Positions 41,923 to 51,782 are shown, counted from the first letter of the stretch. The stretch is DNA of 64,000 nucleotides from Brevibacillus panacihumi W25 (GCF_000503775.1 NZ_KI629782.1:1684496-1748495), one strand, 5' to 3'. Translations and numbers: made by a program. The notes: generated by a model from the letters alone, not told the origin.

Positions 41923-42756
41923 ATGAAAATCGGAATAATCGGACTTGGCAGCATGGGCCAGATGCTGGTCACGGCCTTTTGCAAAAGCAAAGCAGTGTCC
42001 CCTAAGGATCTGCTCGTGTACAACCGAACGCGTGAAAAAGCGGACAGAATGCAAGAGACCTATGGCGTGACAGTCGCTTCTTCCGCTGAGGAAGTCGGAC
42101 ATAGCGCTGACTTGCTCTTTGTCTGCACCAAGCCATTGGATCTGCTCCCGCTCGTGAAAGAGCTGTCCCTCCCCTCTCAGGTTCATCTCGTATCCGTAGC
42201 GGCTGGTGTCAGCATAGAAGATCTTGAAGCCGTACATACAGGCCCCGTGAGCAAAGTCATTCCCACCATCACATCACAGGAATTGCGGGGAGTTTCTTTG
42301 TATACATGCAGCAGCAGACTGACTGGAGAACAGCAAAAACAGTTCGCCTCCCTGCTCTCATCGATTGGGACAGCGCAAGAGGTTTCCGAGCAGGAAATCG
42401 AGACGGCGACGATTCTGACCAGCAGCGGACCGGGACTGTTGGCAGGAATCATGGAGTCCTTTGCCCAGGCTGCTGTACGCAAGTCGCCGGGACTTTCCCT
42501 CGATACGGCGAGAAAGATGTTGGTGGAAACGATGCTGGGTACTGCCCAGCTGCTGCAATCCGAACAGCTTGGCTTTGACCAGCTGATCGAGCGGGTGGCC
42601 ACCAAGGGGGGCATCACCGAAGAAGGACTTCGCGTGCTGGAAAAAAGACTGCCTGCCGGATTCGACGAGCTGTTTGACATGACCGAGTCCAAGCATGCGC
42701 TGCTCAAAGAGCGGGTTAAACAGCAGGCTGCAAACAATCAAGAAAAAGGAGACTAG
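41923..42756 (+). CDS. comER: Pyrroline-5-carboxylate reductase-like protein, ComER type (277 aa)
   Basis: N-terminal Rossmann motif GIIGLGSMGQM; PTITSQ-like loop, TSSGPGLLAGIMESF and the ProC signature remnant ATKGGITEEGLRVLE near the C-terminus. The divergence from ProC and the general layout fit ComER. GGAGGTG precedes the ATG. In B. subtilis comER lies next to the comE operon; here it is in a unit with a HIBADH-like gene (5-bp gap). Catalytic activity uncertain. Confidence 0.7.
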   Translation: MKIGIIGLGSMGQMLVTAFCKSKAVSPKDLLVYNRTREKADRMQETYGVTVASSAEEVGHSADLLFVCTKPLDLLPLVKELSLPSQVHLVSVAAGVSIEDLEAVHTGPVSKVIPTITSQELRGVSLYTCSSRLTGEQQKQFASLLSSIGTAQEVSEQEIETATILTSSGPGLLAGIMESFAQAAVRKSPGLSLDTARKMLVETMLGTAQLLQSEQLGFDQLIERVATKGGITEEGLRVLEKRLPAGFDELFDMTESKHALLKERVKQQAANNQEKGD

Positions 42757-42761
42757 ATGAT

Positions 42762-43619
42762 ATGAAAATCGGTTGGATAGGTTTGGGAAACATGGGAGTA
42801 CCGATGGCAAGCAATCTGCTGCAAGCAGGCTACGAATTGTATGTCTGGAACCGCACTCCGGAAAAAACGGCGGTGTTGTGCGAAAACAGGGCCAAACGCG
42901 CTGACTCGCTGGAGCAATTGGTAGAGACTTGCGATGTACTGTTTACGATGGTAAGTGATGATGCAGCCGTAAAGGAAATCTACACCGGTACGGACGGGAT
43001 CCTCGCTTCTTCTGCTGTTCGCGGCAAACTGGCTGTCGATATGAGCACCATCTCACCGGATACCTCCCGGACTATTGCAGAGCAAGCCAAACAAGCCGGT
43101 CTGCGCTTCCTCGACGCGCCGGTCTCGGGAAGCGTCGGGCCTGCCAGAGAGGCGACTCTCGTCATCATGGTTGGCGGTGAACAAACGGACTATGAAGAAG
43201 CCAAGCCGATGCTGGACAAGCTGGGCAAAATCGCTTTGCATATGGGTCCGAACGGGGCTGGAACATCCGCCAAGCTGGCGATTAATCTCTTGCTGGGCAT
43301 TACGGTTCAGGGCGTTTCCGAAACCCTGCTCTTTGCCCGCTCGCTCGGGATCGGCACGGAGCAGATGCTGCAAATCATCTCGGAAAGCGCTGTCGGCACT
43401 CCCTTGATCCGCGGAAAAGCCGCATCGATTTTGGCTGACGACTATCCTGCCGCTTTCGCCTTGAAGCATATGACGAAGGATTTGCGCCTCGCGCGCGAAG
43501 CAGGTGTTTCCACTCCTTTGGCGGAATCGGCAGCCGCCACTTACCGCCACGCCTTGGAGGAAGGTTTGGGAGATCTTGATCTGATGGCGATCCTGCGGCA
43601 TTTGGATAGCAGCAAGTAG
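42762..43619 (+). CDS. NAD(P)-dependent 3-hydroxyisobutyrate-dehydrogenase-family enzyme (285 aa)
   Basis: Beta-hydroxyacid dehydrogenase: GWIGLGNMGVPMASNLLQAGY (dinucleotide binding), FLDAPVSGSVGPAREATLVIMVGG (substrate loop), and GPNGAGTSAKLAINLLLG with the catalytic Lys. Could act on 3-hydroxyisobutyrate, tartronate semialdehyde or a related acid; the sequence does not decide. AAGGAG upstream; co-transcribed with the ComER-like gene. Confidence 0.9.
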   Translation: MKIGWIGLGNMGVPMASNLLQAGYELYVWNRTPEKTAVLCENRAKRADSLEQLVETCDVLFTMVSDDAAVKEIYTGTDGILASSAVRGKLAVDMSTISPDTSRTIAEQAKQAGLRFLDAPVSGSVGPAREATLVIMVGGEQTDYEEAKPMLDKLGKIALHMGPNGAGTSAKLAINLLLGITVQGVSETLLFARSLGIGTEQMLQIISESAVGTPLIRGKAASILADDYPAAFALKHMTKDLRLAREAGVSTPLAESAAATYRHALEEGLGDLDLMAILRHLDSSK

Positions 43620-43626
43620 AAAAAAA

Positions 43627-43671
43627 GGAGAGCATCCAGTGTATCCTCTGGCATGCTCTCCTGCTTTTTTA
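43627..43671. terminator. Bidirectional terminator
   Basis: AGGAGAGCATCCAG.../...CTGGCATGCTCTCCT stem with an A-run before and T-run after, between convergent genes. Confidence 0.85.
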
Positions 43672-44217
43672 CGCGAGAGGTGCTTTCAGCCGTTCATTGA
43701 GCAGCTTGGCGGCGGACAATGCCCGCTGATCCTGCAAAATATCCCCGGGCTTGTTCCCTTCCCCGATGATGTAGCCCGCGAAGGGCATCCCGACGAACTC
43801 AAAAATGTACTGGAACTGCAAAATGAGGGGCAAGCCTTTGATATGGGGCTGATCCCCGCCTGTCGCGATCACATACGCTTGTTTTTGCCCAAGCGCTTCC
43901 TTGAAGGCATAACGCTTGTCTCGCAAGCTCTGGGACCAGCGATCGACGAAGTTTTTCATATGGCCCGACATGCCGTACCAGTAGATCGGTGTGGCAAACA
44001 GGAGGAAATCATGAGCAAGAACTGCTTCGATCACCGCATCGTACTCATCTTCCACATCCACGAAGCCCCCTGGTTCGTGCCTTTGATCCAAAATGGGCCT
44101 GATGTGCTTTTCCCGAAGACGAATCGACGTATGCGGAATCCCGACCAAAGCCAGGTTGGTCAATTCCTCTGTATTGCCATGGTCGCGAGAGCTTCCTTGC
44201 AAAACCAGAATGTTCAT
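43669..44217 (-). CDS. Flavodoxin-like NAD(P)H-dependent FMN reductase (182 aa)
   Basis: FMN phosphate loop LVLQGSSRDHGNTEEL at the N-terminus, then HDFLLFATPIYWYGMSGHMKNFVDRW, the flavin-contact motif of the NADPH-dependent FMN reductase family. ATG with AGGGGGAG upstream; sequence upstream of it in the same frame is not conserved-looking. Twenty bp downstream of an MFS gene. Confidence 0.87.
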   Translation of the reverse strand: MNILVLQGSSRDHGNTEELTNLALVGIPHTSIRLREKHIRPILDQRHEPGGFVDVEDEYDAVIEAVLAHDFLLFATPIYWYGMSGHMKNFVDRWSQSLRDKRYAFKEALGQKQAYVIATGGDQPHIKGLPLILQFQYIFEFVGMPFAGYIIGEGNKPGDILQDQRALSAAKLLNERLKAPLA

Positions 44218-44236
44218 CCTGCACTCCCCCTGTTTC

Positions 44237-45436
44237 TCAACTCGATACGTTAACAGATTTTGCAGAACGAGCCTGATGAATGCGCAGCGAAAGGAAAACA
44301 GCTCCTGCCAGCAATACGGCAGACAAATAATAGACTGCCCGCGGTCCCTGCCACTCTGCAAAAGCCCCCATCAAGAGCGCAGACAGACCAAAGCTGAGCG
44401 AATCAATCGTGTCTTTGGCCGACATGACGTACGGTAGTGTCGATTCCGGTGCCGCTTGTTGCAGCACCGTCTGCTTCGCGATCAGCTGCATTTGAAAAAC
44501 CGGTCCGAGCAAAAGGGAGAACAGCAAAGCTGCAAACTGGTCGCTGCTGCCAGCAAATAAAAAGGTAAGGATGCTTGCGCCGATCGTACCCAAAAGAATC
44601 CAGCGGGTCAAATGCTGCTGCAACCGCTGGGCAGCCGCCATCAAAACGGAAACGCCGATAATCGAGCCAAGCATGTACCCCGCATTGATATACCCCCACC
44701 ACTCCTCGCCTTGTCCCAGAACCTTCAGAACAAACGGCAGGATGATGGCAGCGATCCACACTCCGCTCGACAAGCCAATCAATACATCCATCACGACGAT
44801 CAGGCGCAGCCTGCTTTCCCTACGTATCCACTTCCAGCCCGTCATCCAGTCTGTTTTTTCCGTCTGCTCTTCCATCTCAGAACGCGGGACATACCCGATT
44901 CCCAGCATGGCCCATGCAGCCAGACCATATGCGCCAACCGTTCCCCACAGCACGTTGTCAGCACCGAGCATGACAACCGCTATGCCGCCAGCTGCCCATC
45001 CAGCGAAGTAGACCGTCTGATCAGAAGCCGCAAGCAATCCGTTAGCCCGAAGCAGAACATCGCGGGGGACCAGCCGTGGTACCAACGCATTTCGTGCTGG
45101 TGTAGCCCAGCCGTCCAGATACGCTATCAAGGCTATCAGAACGAATAACAGCAATCTCCCTTCCTCAGCCGCTGCAGCAGCGATGACAAGCAATGCAGTT
45201 TTTACAGCCTGCGAAGCAAACAGGATGCGCTGCAGGGAAAAACGGCGAAACAACAAGGGTGCTGTCAAACTCCCAGCCGATCTCATCGTAACATTCACTA
45301 CCGGCACCATCGAGGTAAAAAAGATCGAATCCGTCGCCGTGTAGATGACGGTAATCACTGCCACAATATAAAAAACATCCCCCAGATTGGCCAATGACTG
45401 ACCCGCCCAGAGGAATAGAAAACGTTTATTCCACAT
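44237..45436 (-). CDS. MFS transporter (399 aa)
   Basis: Twelve predicted helices. Opens NKRFLFLWAGQSLANLGDVFYIVAV, typical of the MFS_3/macrolide-efflux-like (MefE/YfmO) group, with WATPARNALVPRLVPRDVLLRANGL between the halves. Start at ATG 45436 (AGGGGG nine bases upstream). Probable drug or metabolite exporter; substrate unknown. Confidence 0.85.
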   Translation of the reverse strand: MWNKRFLFLWAGQSLANLGDVFYIVAVITVIYTATDSIFFTSMVPVVNVTMRSAGSLTAPLLFRRFSLQRILFASQAVKTALLVIAAAAAEEGRLLLFVLIALIAYLDGWATPARNALVPRLVPRDVLLRANGLLAASDQTVYFAGWAAGGIAVVMLGADNVLWGTVGAYGLAAWAMLGIGYVPRSEMEEQTEKTDWMTGWKWIRRESRLRLIVVMDVLIGLSSGVWIAAIILPFVLKVLGQGEEWWGYINAGYMLGSIIGVSVLMAAAQRLQQHLTRWILLGTIGASILTFLFAGSSDQFAALLFSLLLGPVFQMQLIAKQTVLQQAAPESTLPYVMSAKDTIDSLSFGLSALLMGAFAEWQGPRAVYYLSAVLLAGAVFLSLRIHQARSAKSVNVSS

Positions 45437-45556
45437 GCCATGCAACCCCCTGTCGGTTCAGAACTCCATTTTTGTTCTGTTGCAAAGGAAATCTCATTTC
45501 CTGACCGACATCTTCTTACAATGGAGATGCACCTCATTTTCTTTCAAGTAGCCCCA

Positions 45557-46774
45557 TTATATTCCAGGTTCCGATTCCTGTACAGCGCGTTTGCCAAAAA
45601 AGCTGTAGTACACCCAGCCTGCATTGATCAGCAAGAAAGCGCTGGTCATCCAGAATACGCCGCTGATGCTGATATACCCCGCTACGAATCCCCCGATCAT
45701 CGGTCCCAGCATGCTGCCGATGCTGACGAAACTGTTGTTGTACCCGTAGACGCGGCTGATCATATGCGTAGGCGTAGCCCTGCGCAGCAAGGCATTCACA
45801 GAAGGCAGCAAGCCACCGAGCGACAGGCCCAAGAGAAAGCGCAGCAGCACCAATTGCCATACAGCATTGACGAAGCCTTGCGGGATAAACAGCACGCCTG
45901 CCATAATCAGCGATCCCAAAAGAACCTTTTGCGAGCCGTAGCGGTCACCGAGCTGGCCTAGACGCGGGGACGCTGCTACGTTGGCAATTCCCATCGCAGC
46001 CTGCACAATCCCTGCCCACAATGCCACCTTCGTTCCCTCGGGCCCAAGCAATTGGGATATGTAGATCGGCAATACCGGAACAATGCTGAACAGTGCGAAC
46101 TGGATCATCACCGTCACGAAAAAGAGTGCAGGCAGTTTTTTCGAGGAAAAAATCATGTCAAAATCCTGGCGCAAACTCGACTGGTTGCGTTTTTCCGGCG
46201 GCGTAAACTTCTCATGAACGGTAAACGTAATAACCAAAGTAGCGAGAAACAAAATACAGCCGGTAAAGACGAAGATCATCCGAAAGCCGATATAATCAGC
46301 CAAAAGTCCGCCAAATAGCGGCCCCATAATCGTACCGGCTGTGATGAATGATTGGAGCAGCCCTTGTGCCCAACCGATTTTCTCTTTCGGCACGGAAGAA
46401 GCCACCAGTGCCGTACTGGCAGGGGTGATGCCGCCCACCAGCCCGTTGACCAGACGCAAAGCCAATAATTGCCATAAACTTCCTGCAAAGCCCGTCAAGG
46501 CTACAGTAATGGACATAAAATAACCGGAGCGCAGGATCATGATCTTGCGCCCGTGTTTGTCAGCCAGGTTTCCCCAAATCGGAGAGACGAGACCCGCCGT
46601 TAAAAAGTTCGCTCCAAAAATAATACCTGCCCACATCGTGACCTCATGCGGGTCCTCAATCCCAAAATCCTGCTGGATATAAAGGGGCAAAAAAGGCATG
46701 ACCATGCTCATTGCGACCATGACGAAAAACAGGCATCCACATAAAACGTATAAATTCCGCCGCCATGTTTCCAC
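45557..46774 (-). CDS. MFS multidrug-efflux-type transporter (405 aa)
   Basis: Twelve helices with the DHA1 motif A in SPIWGNLADKHGRKIMILRSGYF and again in PRLGQLGDRYGSQKVLL; motif C-like GTIMGPLFGGLLAD. GTG start supported by GGAGGAG upstream; sequence before it does not look coding. It follows the ABC exporter gene by 49 bp on the same strand. Confidence 0.85.
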   Translation of the reverse strand: METWRRNLYVLCGCLFFVMVAMSMVMPFLPLYIQQDFGIEDPHEVTMWAGIIFGANFLTAGLVSPIWGNLADKHGRKIMILRSGYFMSITVALTGFAGSLWQLLALRLVNGLVGGITPASTALVASSVPKEKIGWAQGLLQSFITAGTIMGPLFGGLLADYIGFRMIFVFTGCILFLATLVITFTVHEKFTPPEKRNQSSLRQDFDMIFSSKKLPALFFVTVMIQFALFSIVPVLPIYISQLLGPEGTKVALWAGIVQAAMGIANVAASPRLGQLGDRYGSQKVLLGSLIMAGVLFIPQGFVNAVWQLVLLRFLLGLSLGGLLPSVNALLRRATPTHMISRVYGYNNSFVSIGSMLGPMIGGFVAGYISISGVFWMTSAFLLINAGWVYYSFFGKRAVQESEPGI

Positions 46775-46823
46775 CCATATCTCCTCCGTTCCACTGCCTG
46801 ACCTAGAAGTTCCCGCTTGCCTC

Positions 46824-48599
46824 CTACTGCGGTTCGGGCGCAGCCCCCAGATCTTGTACATGCCACAAGGTGTGATACACGCCTTTTTGCGCAAGCAGTT
46901 CTTCATGACTGCCCTGTTCGACAATCTTGCCTTCCTTCATCACGACGATTTTGTCCGCGTGGGTGATGGTCGACAGGCGATGCGCGACGATGATGGTGGT
47001 TCTTCCTTTGGTGAGACGAGCCAAAGACTCCTGGATCATATGCTCCGATTCCAGATCGAGGGCTGAAGTCGCTTCGTCCAGGATCAGAATGCCGGGATCA
47101 CGCAAAAAGACACGTGCTATGGCGATGCGCTGTTTCTGTCCGCCAGACAGCTTTACGCCACGCTCGCCCAGCTCCGTCTCGTACCCTTCCGGCAGCTCCA
47201 TGATGAAATCATGTGCATTGGCGGCTACAGCGGCACGTTCGACTGCTTCCTGGTCCGCATCCGGATCACCCATCATGATGTTCATTTTTGCCGATTCACT
47301 GAACAAAATATTATCCTGCAGCACCATCCCGATATGATGGCGCAGATTGCGCTGCTTCACATCGCGAATGTCGATGCCGTCGATCGTGATTCTTCCCTCT
47401 GTCACGTCCCAAAAGCGAGGCAGCAGACTGATCAGCGAAGATTTTCCTCCCCCCGACATCCCGACCACCGCCACAGTTTCTCCCGGGTTGATCGTCAGAT
47501 TGATGCCGTCCAGCACGAGAGGTCCTTCCTCCCGGTAGCGAAACGAGACATTTTCAAACCGGATCTCTCCGCGAATGCGTCCTGTATCGGGATCGAGCGG
47601 CATTTCCTTCGCATTCGGCTTGTCGGTAATATCATACGCTTCGTCAAGGAACTCAAACATCCGGTCCATCGAGGCGATCGATTGGGTCAAGACGGTAGAC
47701 GAGTTGACCAACCGGCGCAACGGCGTATACAAACGGTCCAAATACACGTAGAAGGCGACCAATGTCCCTACGCTCAGCCCGCCGGTTACCACCTGGTAGC
47801 CCGCATAGGCGATGACGAGCAACGGCGCGATGTCCGTCACGGTATTGATCACGGAAAAGGTTTTCGCATTCCAGCGGGTATGCGCCAAGGCCTTTTGCAA
47901 AAAGTGATTGTTCTCCTTGGCAAAAATCTTGCTCTCGTGCTTTTCCAGTGCAAAGCTGCGAATCAGGGACATGCCGCCGACCCGCTCATGCAAATGCCCT
48001 TGCAGATGGGCCAGCGCTGCCGAACGGTCCTTGGTCAATTGACGCAGCCGCTTGTAAAAATATTTGACTGCAAAACTGTATAACGGAAAAACGATAATGG
48101 CCACAATCGTCAGCTCCACATCCATGTAAAACATGACGCCGAGCGTAAGAGCAATGGTGATTAAGTCGAGCCAGAGATTCATCAGTCCGGTCTCGATAAA
48201 GTTTTTGGTCGACTCCACGTCATTGATGACCCGTGAAATCACTTCGCCTGTCTTGTGGTTGTTGTAATAGCGCATGGAGAGGCGTTGCAGATGGCCAAAA
48301 AGCTGATTGCGGATGTCGTATAAAATGCGGCTGGAGACCCACTGGGCGTAATACTGGCGGATGTATTCCACAGGGGCGCGAACCACCGTAAACAGCAAAA
48401 ATGCCCCGAGCATCAGCCAGAATAATTGACGCAGCTTCTCCCCTTGCGGCAGCGGACTGGGTAAAAGATCGTCAATCACGTATTTGATTAAAAGCGGAAG
48501 CAAGAGAGGGATCGTAAATTTGATAATGCCAATCAAAATGGTGCCGGCGATCTGCTTCCAGTACGGCTTCACATAGCTCATATAACGCCGGATGCTCAA
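46824..48599 (-). CDS. ABC exporter, fused membrane and ATPase domains, YgaD-like (591 aa)
   Basis: Half-transporter of the MsbA/BmrA type: six helices (residues about 15-320) and an ATPase with Walker A GMSGGGKSS, signature LSGGQKQRIAIARVF, Walker B ILILDEATSALD and switch His in VAHRLST, all intact. Probably a homodimer. Start taken as TTG (AAGGAGGG eight bases upstream); an ATG six codons later has no site. By neighbourhood with ntdp, it is likely the orthologue of B. subtilis YgaD. Confidence 0.88.
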   Translation of the reverse strand: MSIRRYMSYVKPYWKQIAGTILIGIIKFTIPLLLPLLIKYVIDDLLPSPLPQGEKLRQLFWLMLGAFLLFTVVRAPVEYIRQYYAQWVSSRILYDIRNQLFGHLQRLSMRYYNNHKTGEVISRVINDVESTKNFIETGLMNLWLDLITIALTLGVMFYMDVELTIVAIIVFPLYSFAVKYFYKRLRQLTKDRSAALAHLQGHLHERVGGMSLIRSFALEKHESKIFAKENNHFLQKALAHTRWNAKTFSVINTVTDIAPLLVIAYAGYQVVTGGLSVGTLVAFYVYLDRLYTPLRRLVNSSTVLTQSIASMDRMFEFLDEAYDITDKPNAKEMPLDPDTGRIRGEIRFENVSFRYREEGPLVLDGINLTINPGETVAVVGMSGGGKSSLISLLPRFWDVTEGRITIDGIDIRDVKQRNLRHHIGMVLQDNILFSESAKMNIMMGDPDADQEAVERAAVAANAHDFIMELPEGYETELGERGVKLSGGQKQRIAIARVFLRDPGILILDEATSALDLESEHMIQESLARLTKGRTTIIVAHRLSTITHADKIVVMKEGKIVEQGSHEELLAQKGVYHTLWHVQDLGAAPEPQ

Positions 48600-48624
48600 G
48601 CAAAAGTCCCTCCTTCGCAAACAA

Positions 48625-48660
48625 GGAAATCCCTCCCCCGTACCTCGGGAAAGGGATTAT
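48625..48660 (-). terminator. Possible terminator after ntdp
   Basis: AATCCCTTTCCCG/CGGGGGAGGGATT stem followed by a weak T-rich tract on the minus strand, between ntdp and the ABC exporter gene. Confidence 0.45.
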
Positions 48661-49193
48661 TCCTCATCATCTCGTACCAATTGGTAACGGTCGTACCAAC
48701 GCTGAACAAAGCCACTTTGAAACGGTCCGCGTCGGGCACGCACCCATTCTACAACCTCACGCAACGCAGACTGTACGCGCTCCACCACAAATGGAGGGTA
48801 ATTCATCTGTTTGCTGTGCAAAAGGAATTCCTCTTCATCCAGGATGGAATACGTCATATCTGGATATACCTTCACATCCAGATCATAGTCTATGTAGCTG
48901 AGAAGTTGACCTTTCATGCTGAATGGCGAACCAATATTACAGTAATAGTAAATTCCGTCGTCGCGGATCATCGCGATCGTGTTAAACCACTGACCGCGAC
49001 CGAATGTACAAATGGCCGGCTCGCGCGTACGCCACTCCCGCCCGTCTGCCTCTGTCACCTTGACCCGATCGTTGCCTCCAATCACTACCGCGTCACTGGT
49101 ATGAATCAACGTCGTTTTGTCCCATATGCGGTGCAACGAATGGTCATGTTTATAACTTTCAATGCGGATATTGGAGCCTGGAGTTGGCGACAT
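48657..49193 (-). CDS. ntdp: Nucleoside tri-/diphosphate phosphatase, DUF402 family (178 aa)
   Basis: DUF402 fold with SYKHDHSLHRIWDKTTLIHTSD at the N-terminus and YCNIGSPF then YIDYDLDVKVYPDMTYSILDEEEF (Asp/Glu metal site), as in B. subtilis YgaC/Ntdp and staphylococcal Ntdp. It hydrolyses NTPs/NDPs in the cytoplasm. GGGGAGAG precedes the ATG. Adjacent to the YgaD-like gene as in B. subtilis. Confidence 0.9.
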   Translation of the reverse strand: MSPTPGSNIRIESYKHDHSLHRIWDKTTLIHTSDAVVIGGNDRVKVTEADGREWRTREPAICTFGRGQWFNTIAMIRDDGIYYYCNIGSPFSMKGQLLSYIDYDLDVKVYPDMTYSILDEEEFLLHSKQMNYPPFVVERVQSALREVVEWVRARRGPFQSGFVQRWYDRYQLVRDDEE

Positions 49194-49242
49194 TGACTCT
49201 CCCCTTTCTTCTCTTCTCTATCTGATTGGGGACAAGCCTCCT

Positions 49243-49656
49243 TCAAGAAGAGAGCTTTTTGGAAAGTGTAACATATTTTTGCACTTCATAACCAAGCGAG
49301 TGGTAAAAAGGAAGCACTCCGGGATTGTTCTGGTTGACCATGATCAGAACGCGATTGACGCCTCTTTGTTTAAAACGCTTTTCAATCGCTTCCACCAGTT
49401 TGCGGCCAATCCCGCTCCCCTGCATGCTGGGTAATACAGCCAGGCGGTGGAAATAGGCACGAGCACCATCAATCGTCCCTACTACCACGCCGACAACCTT
49501 GCCTTCCTGTTCTGCTACCATCACCAAATCGCTGTCCCACGCTAGCTGTTGAGCCAAATCGTTTAACGACTCCGTTTCCGTTTGGTCCAAGCCGGTTTCT
49601 TGCCAGATACTTGTAATCGCCGAGTAATCACCGAGTCGAAACGGACGAATCAGCAT
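49243..49656 (-). CDS. GNAT-family N-acetyltransferase (137 aa)
   Basis: IRPFRLGDYSAITSIWQE opening, acetyl-CoA loop LAVLPSMQGSGIGRKLVEAIE, and NPGVLPFYHSLGYEV at the end; close to YpeA/RimI-like small acetyltransferases. GAAGGAGG upstream. Substrate unknown. Confidence 0.88.
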   Translation of the reverse strand: MLIRPFRLGDYSAITSIWQETGLDQTETESLNDLAQQLAWDSDLVMVAEQEGKVVGVVVGTIDGARAYFHRLAVLPSMQGSGIGRKLVEAIEKRFKQRGVNRVLIMVNQNNPGVLPFYHSLGYEVQKYVTLSKKLSS

Positions 49657-49762
49657 GTTATGCCTCCTTCGTAGCCTTCTTCACCTATTGTACACCAGAT
49701 GGACAACTTTGTCTTGCCTGTGAACGACCCAAAATCTGCTTCGATCCCCTACCTGGTACCAC

Positions 49763-50533
<771 letters not shown>

Positions 50534-50548
50534 CTATCACACCAACTA

Positions 50549-50565
50549 TTAGTATCTGGTACTAA
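50549..50565. promoter_or_regulatory. FapR operator
   Basis: TTAGTACCAGATACTAA on the minus strand: a 17-bp inverted repeat matching the FapR consensus. It sits in the fabL promoter region, so malonyl-CoA-controlled repression by FapR is predicted. Confidence 0.8.
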
Positions 50566-50731
50566 ATTCTGAAAATCACTTCATTATTATACCTCTCTCT
50601 ATTCCGTTTTGCCACCAGATGCATGCGGGCAGGATGACTGCAATTCAAATTCCAAGCCATACTAAACATGCAAATGGTCGCAGACCCAAACAGATAAGGC
50701 GTCACTGCCGCATGGAAAGGGGACTCATGGC

Positions 50732-50956
50732 ATGTACATAGGAAGGGATTTGGCAGAATTAACGATGATGTCCATGGAGGACTGGGAGACGACAGAGCTG
50801 TTGTACTTTCATCATGTGTGTTCCCAATTGGCTCCCTATCTCAGTGCGGAAGGGGCCTCCCTGCACACGAAAATGATCCGGGAGCTGGAAGATCGAGGTC
50901 CGGTAGGCGGAGACAGCGGCGGATGGGATCACTCCTCTGCCCCCATCTATGATTAA
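50732..50956 (+). CDS. Small acidic protein (74 aa)
   Basis: Not recognised. A helical first part (DLAELTMMSMEDWETTELLYFHHVCSQLAPYL) and a Gly/Asp-rich tail. GGGG nine bases before the ATG. First of a run of tiny plus-strand genes, each with its own ribosome-binding site. Confidence 0.6.
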   Translation: MYIGRDLAELTMMSMEDWETTELLYFHHVCSQLAPYLSAEGASLHTKMIRELEDRGPVGGDSGGWDHSSAPIYD

Positions 50957-50985
50957 CCTGATTCTTCCGCAAAGGAGGCGAACAA

Positions 50986-51084
50986 ATGAAGACGAAATCC
51001 AATTCCAGCCAAGTCTGGACCATTGTCGGCCTTGTCGCATTCAGCGTTCTGGCTATGATTGGCTTGGTCTACATGTTCTTTTAG
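50986..51084 (+). CDS. Tiny single-helix membrane protein (32 aa)
   Basis: MKTKSNSSQV is followed by one hydrophobic helix (about residues 11-31) ending MFF. AAAGGAGG lies six bases before the ATG, as good a site as any in the window. Thirty bp after the 74-aa gene. Could be a small membrane regulator or sporulation protein; unknown. Confidence 0.65.
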   Translation: MKTKSNSSQVWTIVGLVAFSVLAMIGLVYMFF

Positions 51085-51239
51085 GAAGCTGGCGGTTTGC
51101 CCGCCTGCTGTCGCGCATCATTATCAGAATAAACTTTCTTTTTTAAAACAGGCAAAAATTGCTTTACATCATGAAAAAAATACCATATCCTATTTGTAAG
51201 ATTCACACACTACAACGAAGGAAAGGAGGCTGCGACAAC

Positions 51240-51335
51240 ATGATGACCACAATGCTTACTTTGAATGATCGTGCATGGAATCTTCTTGTTGCTCCAACTT
51301 CATATGGCAGCGCCTCCTGGACCGACGAATTGTAG
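51240..51335 (+). CDS. Micro-ORF (31 aa)
   Basis: MMTTMLTLNDRAWNLLVAPT and a polar end; AAAGGAGG eight to nine bases before the ATG. No family recognised. Followed by two tandem terminators, so it could be a leader peptide or a small protein. Confidence 0.45.
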   Translation: MMTTMLTLNDRAWNLLVAPTSYGSASWTDEL

Positions 51336-51380
51336 TATAGACACAATACGTGTCTTCCTTATTCCTTACTCGTCAGATAC

Positions 51381-51410
51381 CAGACCGCAGGCGTGTGCTT
51401 GTGGTCTTTT
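51381..51410 (+). terminator. Terminator 1 of a tandem pair
   Basis: AGACCGCAG/CTTGTGGTCT stem followed by TTTTCG. Shares the block AGACCGCAG with the second terminator. Confidence 0.7.
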
Positions 51411-51430
51411 CGTTCCCTTTTTCGTGATGA

Positions 51431-51463
51431 AAAGACCGCAGAGCTTTGCCCGCGGTTTTTTTG
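51431..51463 (+). terminator. Terminator 2 of a tandem pair
   Basis: ACCGC/GCGGT stem followed by TTTTTTT, 20 bp after terminator 1 and immediately before the YrzI-like gene. Confidence 0.75.
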
Positions 51464-51494
51464 GTTTCCAAATTTTTGAAAGGAGGTGATCGGT

Positions 51495-51647
51495 ATGGTA
51501 CTGAACTTTCTCTATTTCCAGGTCAAGATCGAGCGCAAAAAGGAAAGCGTCGAACAGCGACTCGCAAAGGTTCAACAAGAAAGCTACCTGGAAAAACGCG
51601 CAGAAGCATACGCTCTGGAAGCGGCTCATTTGAATGCGCGCATCTAA
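51495..51647 (+). CDS. YrzI-family small protein (50 aa)
   Basis: MVLNFLYFQVKIERKKESVEQ matches the short YrzI/Bac_small_yrzI pattern (hydrophobic beta start, then I-x-R-K-K and a charged helix). AGGAGGTGAT lies four bases before the ATG. The family is small, Bacillota-restricted and possibly sporulation-linked; function unknown. Paralogous to the gene at 51783. Confidence 0.65.
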   Translation: MVLNFLYFQVKIERKKESVEQRLAKVQQESYLEKRAEAYALEAAHLNARI

Positions 51648-51679
51648 ATCATTTTTGAATTCATGAGGAGGGATTTTGT

Positions 51680-51745
51680 ATGAACAACAAACATAGACGT
51701 CAGATGATGAGATTGACAGGAGTCAAATCGATAGAGGGGCTCTGA
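51680..51745 (+). CDS. Micro-ORF (21 aa)
   Basis: Basic peptide beginning MNNKHRRQMMRLTGVK. GAGGAGGG seven bases before the ATG is its main support. Lies between the two YrzI-like genes. Confidence 0.4.
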   Translation: MNNKHRRQMMRLTGVKSIEGL

Positions 51746-51782
51746 CTGCACCGGAATTATACGGAAGGGAGGCGTATATAGG

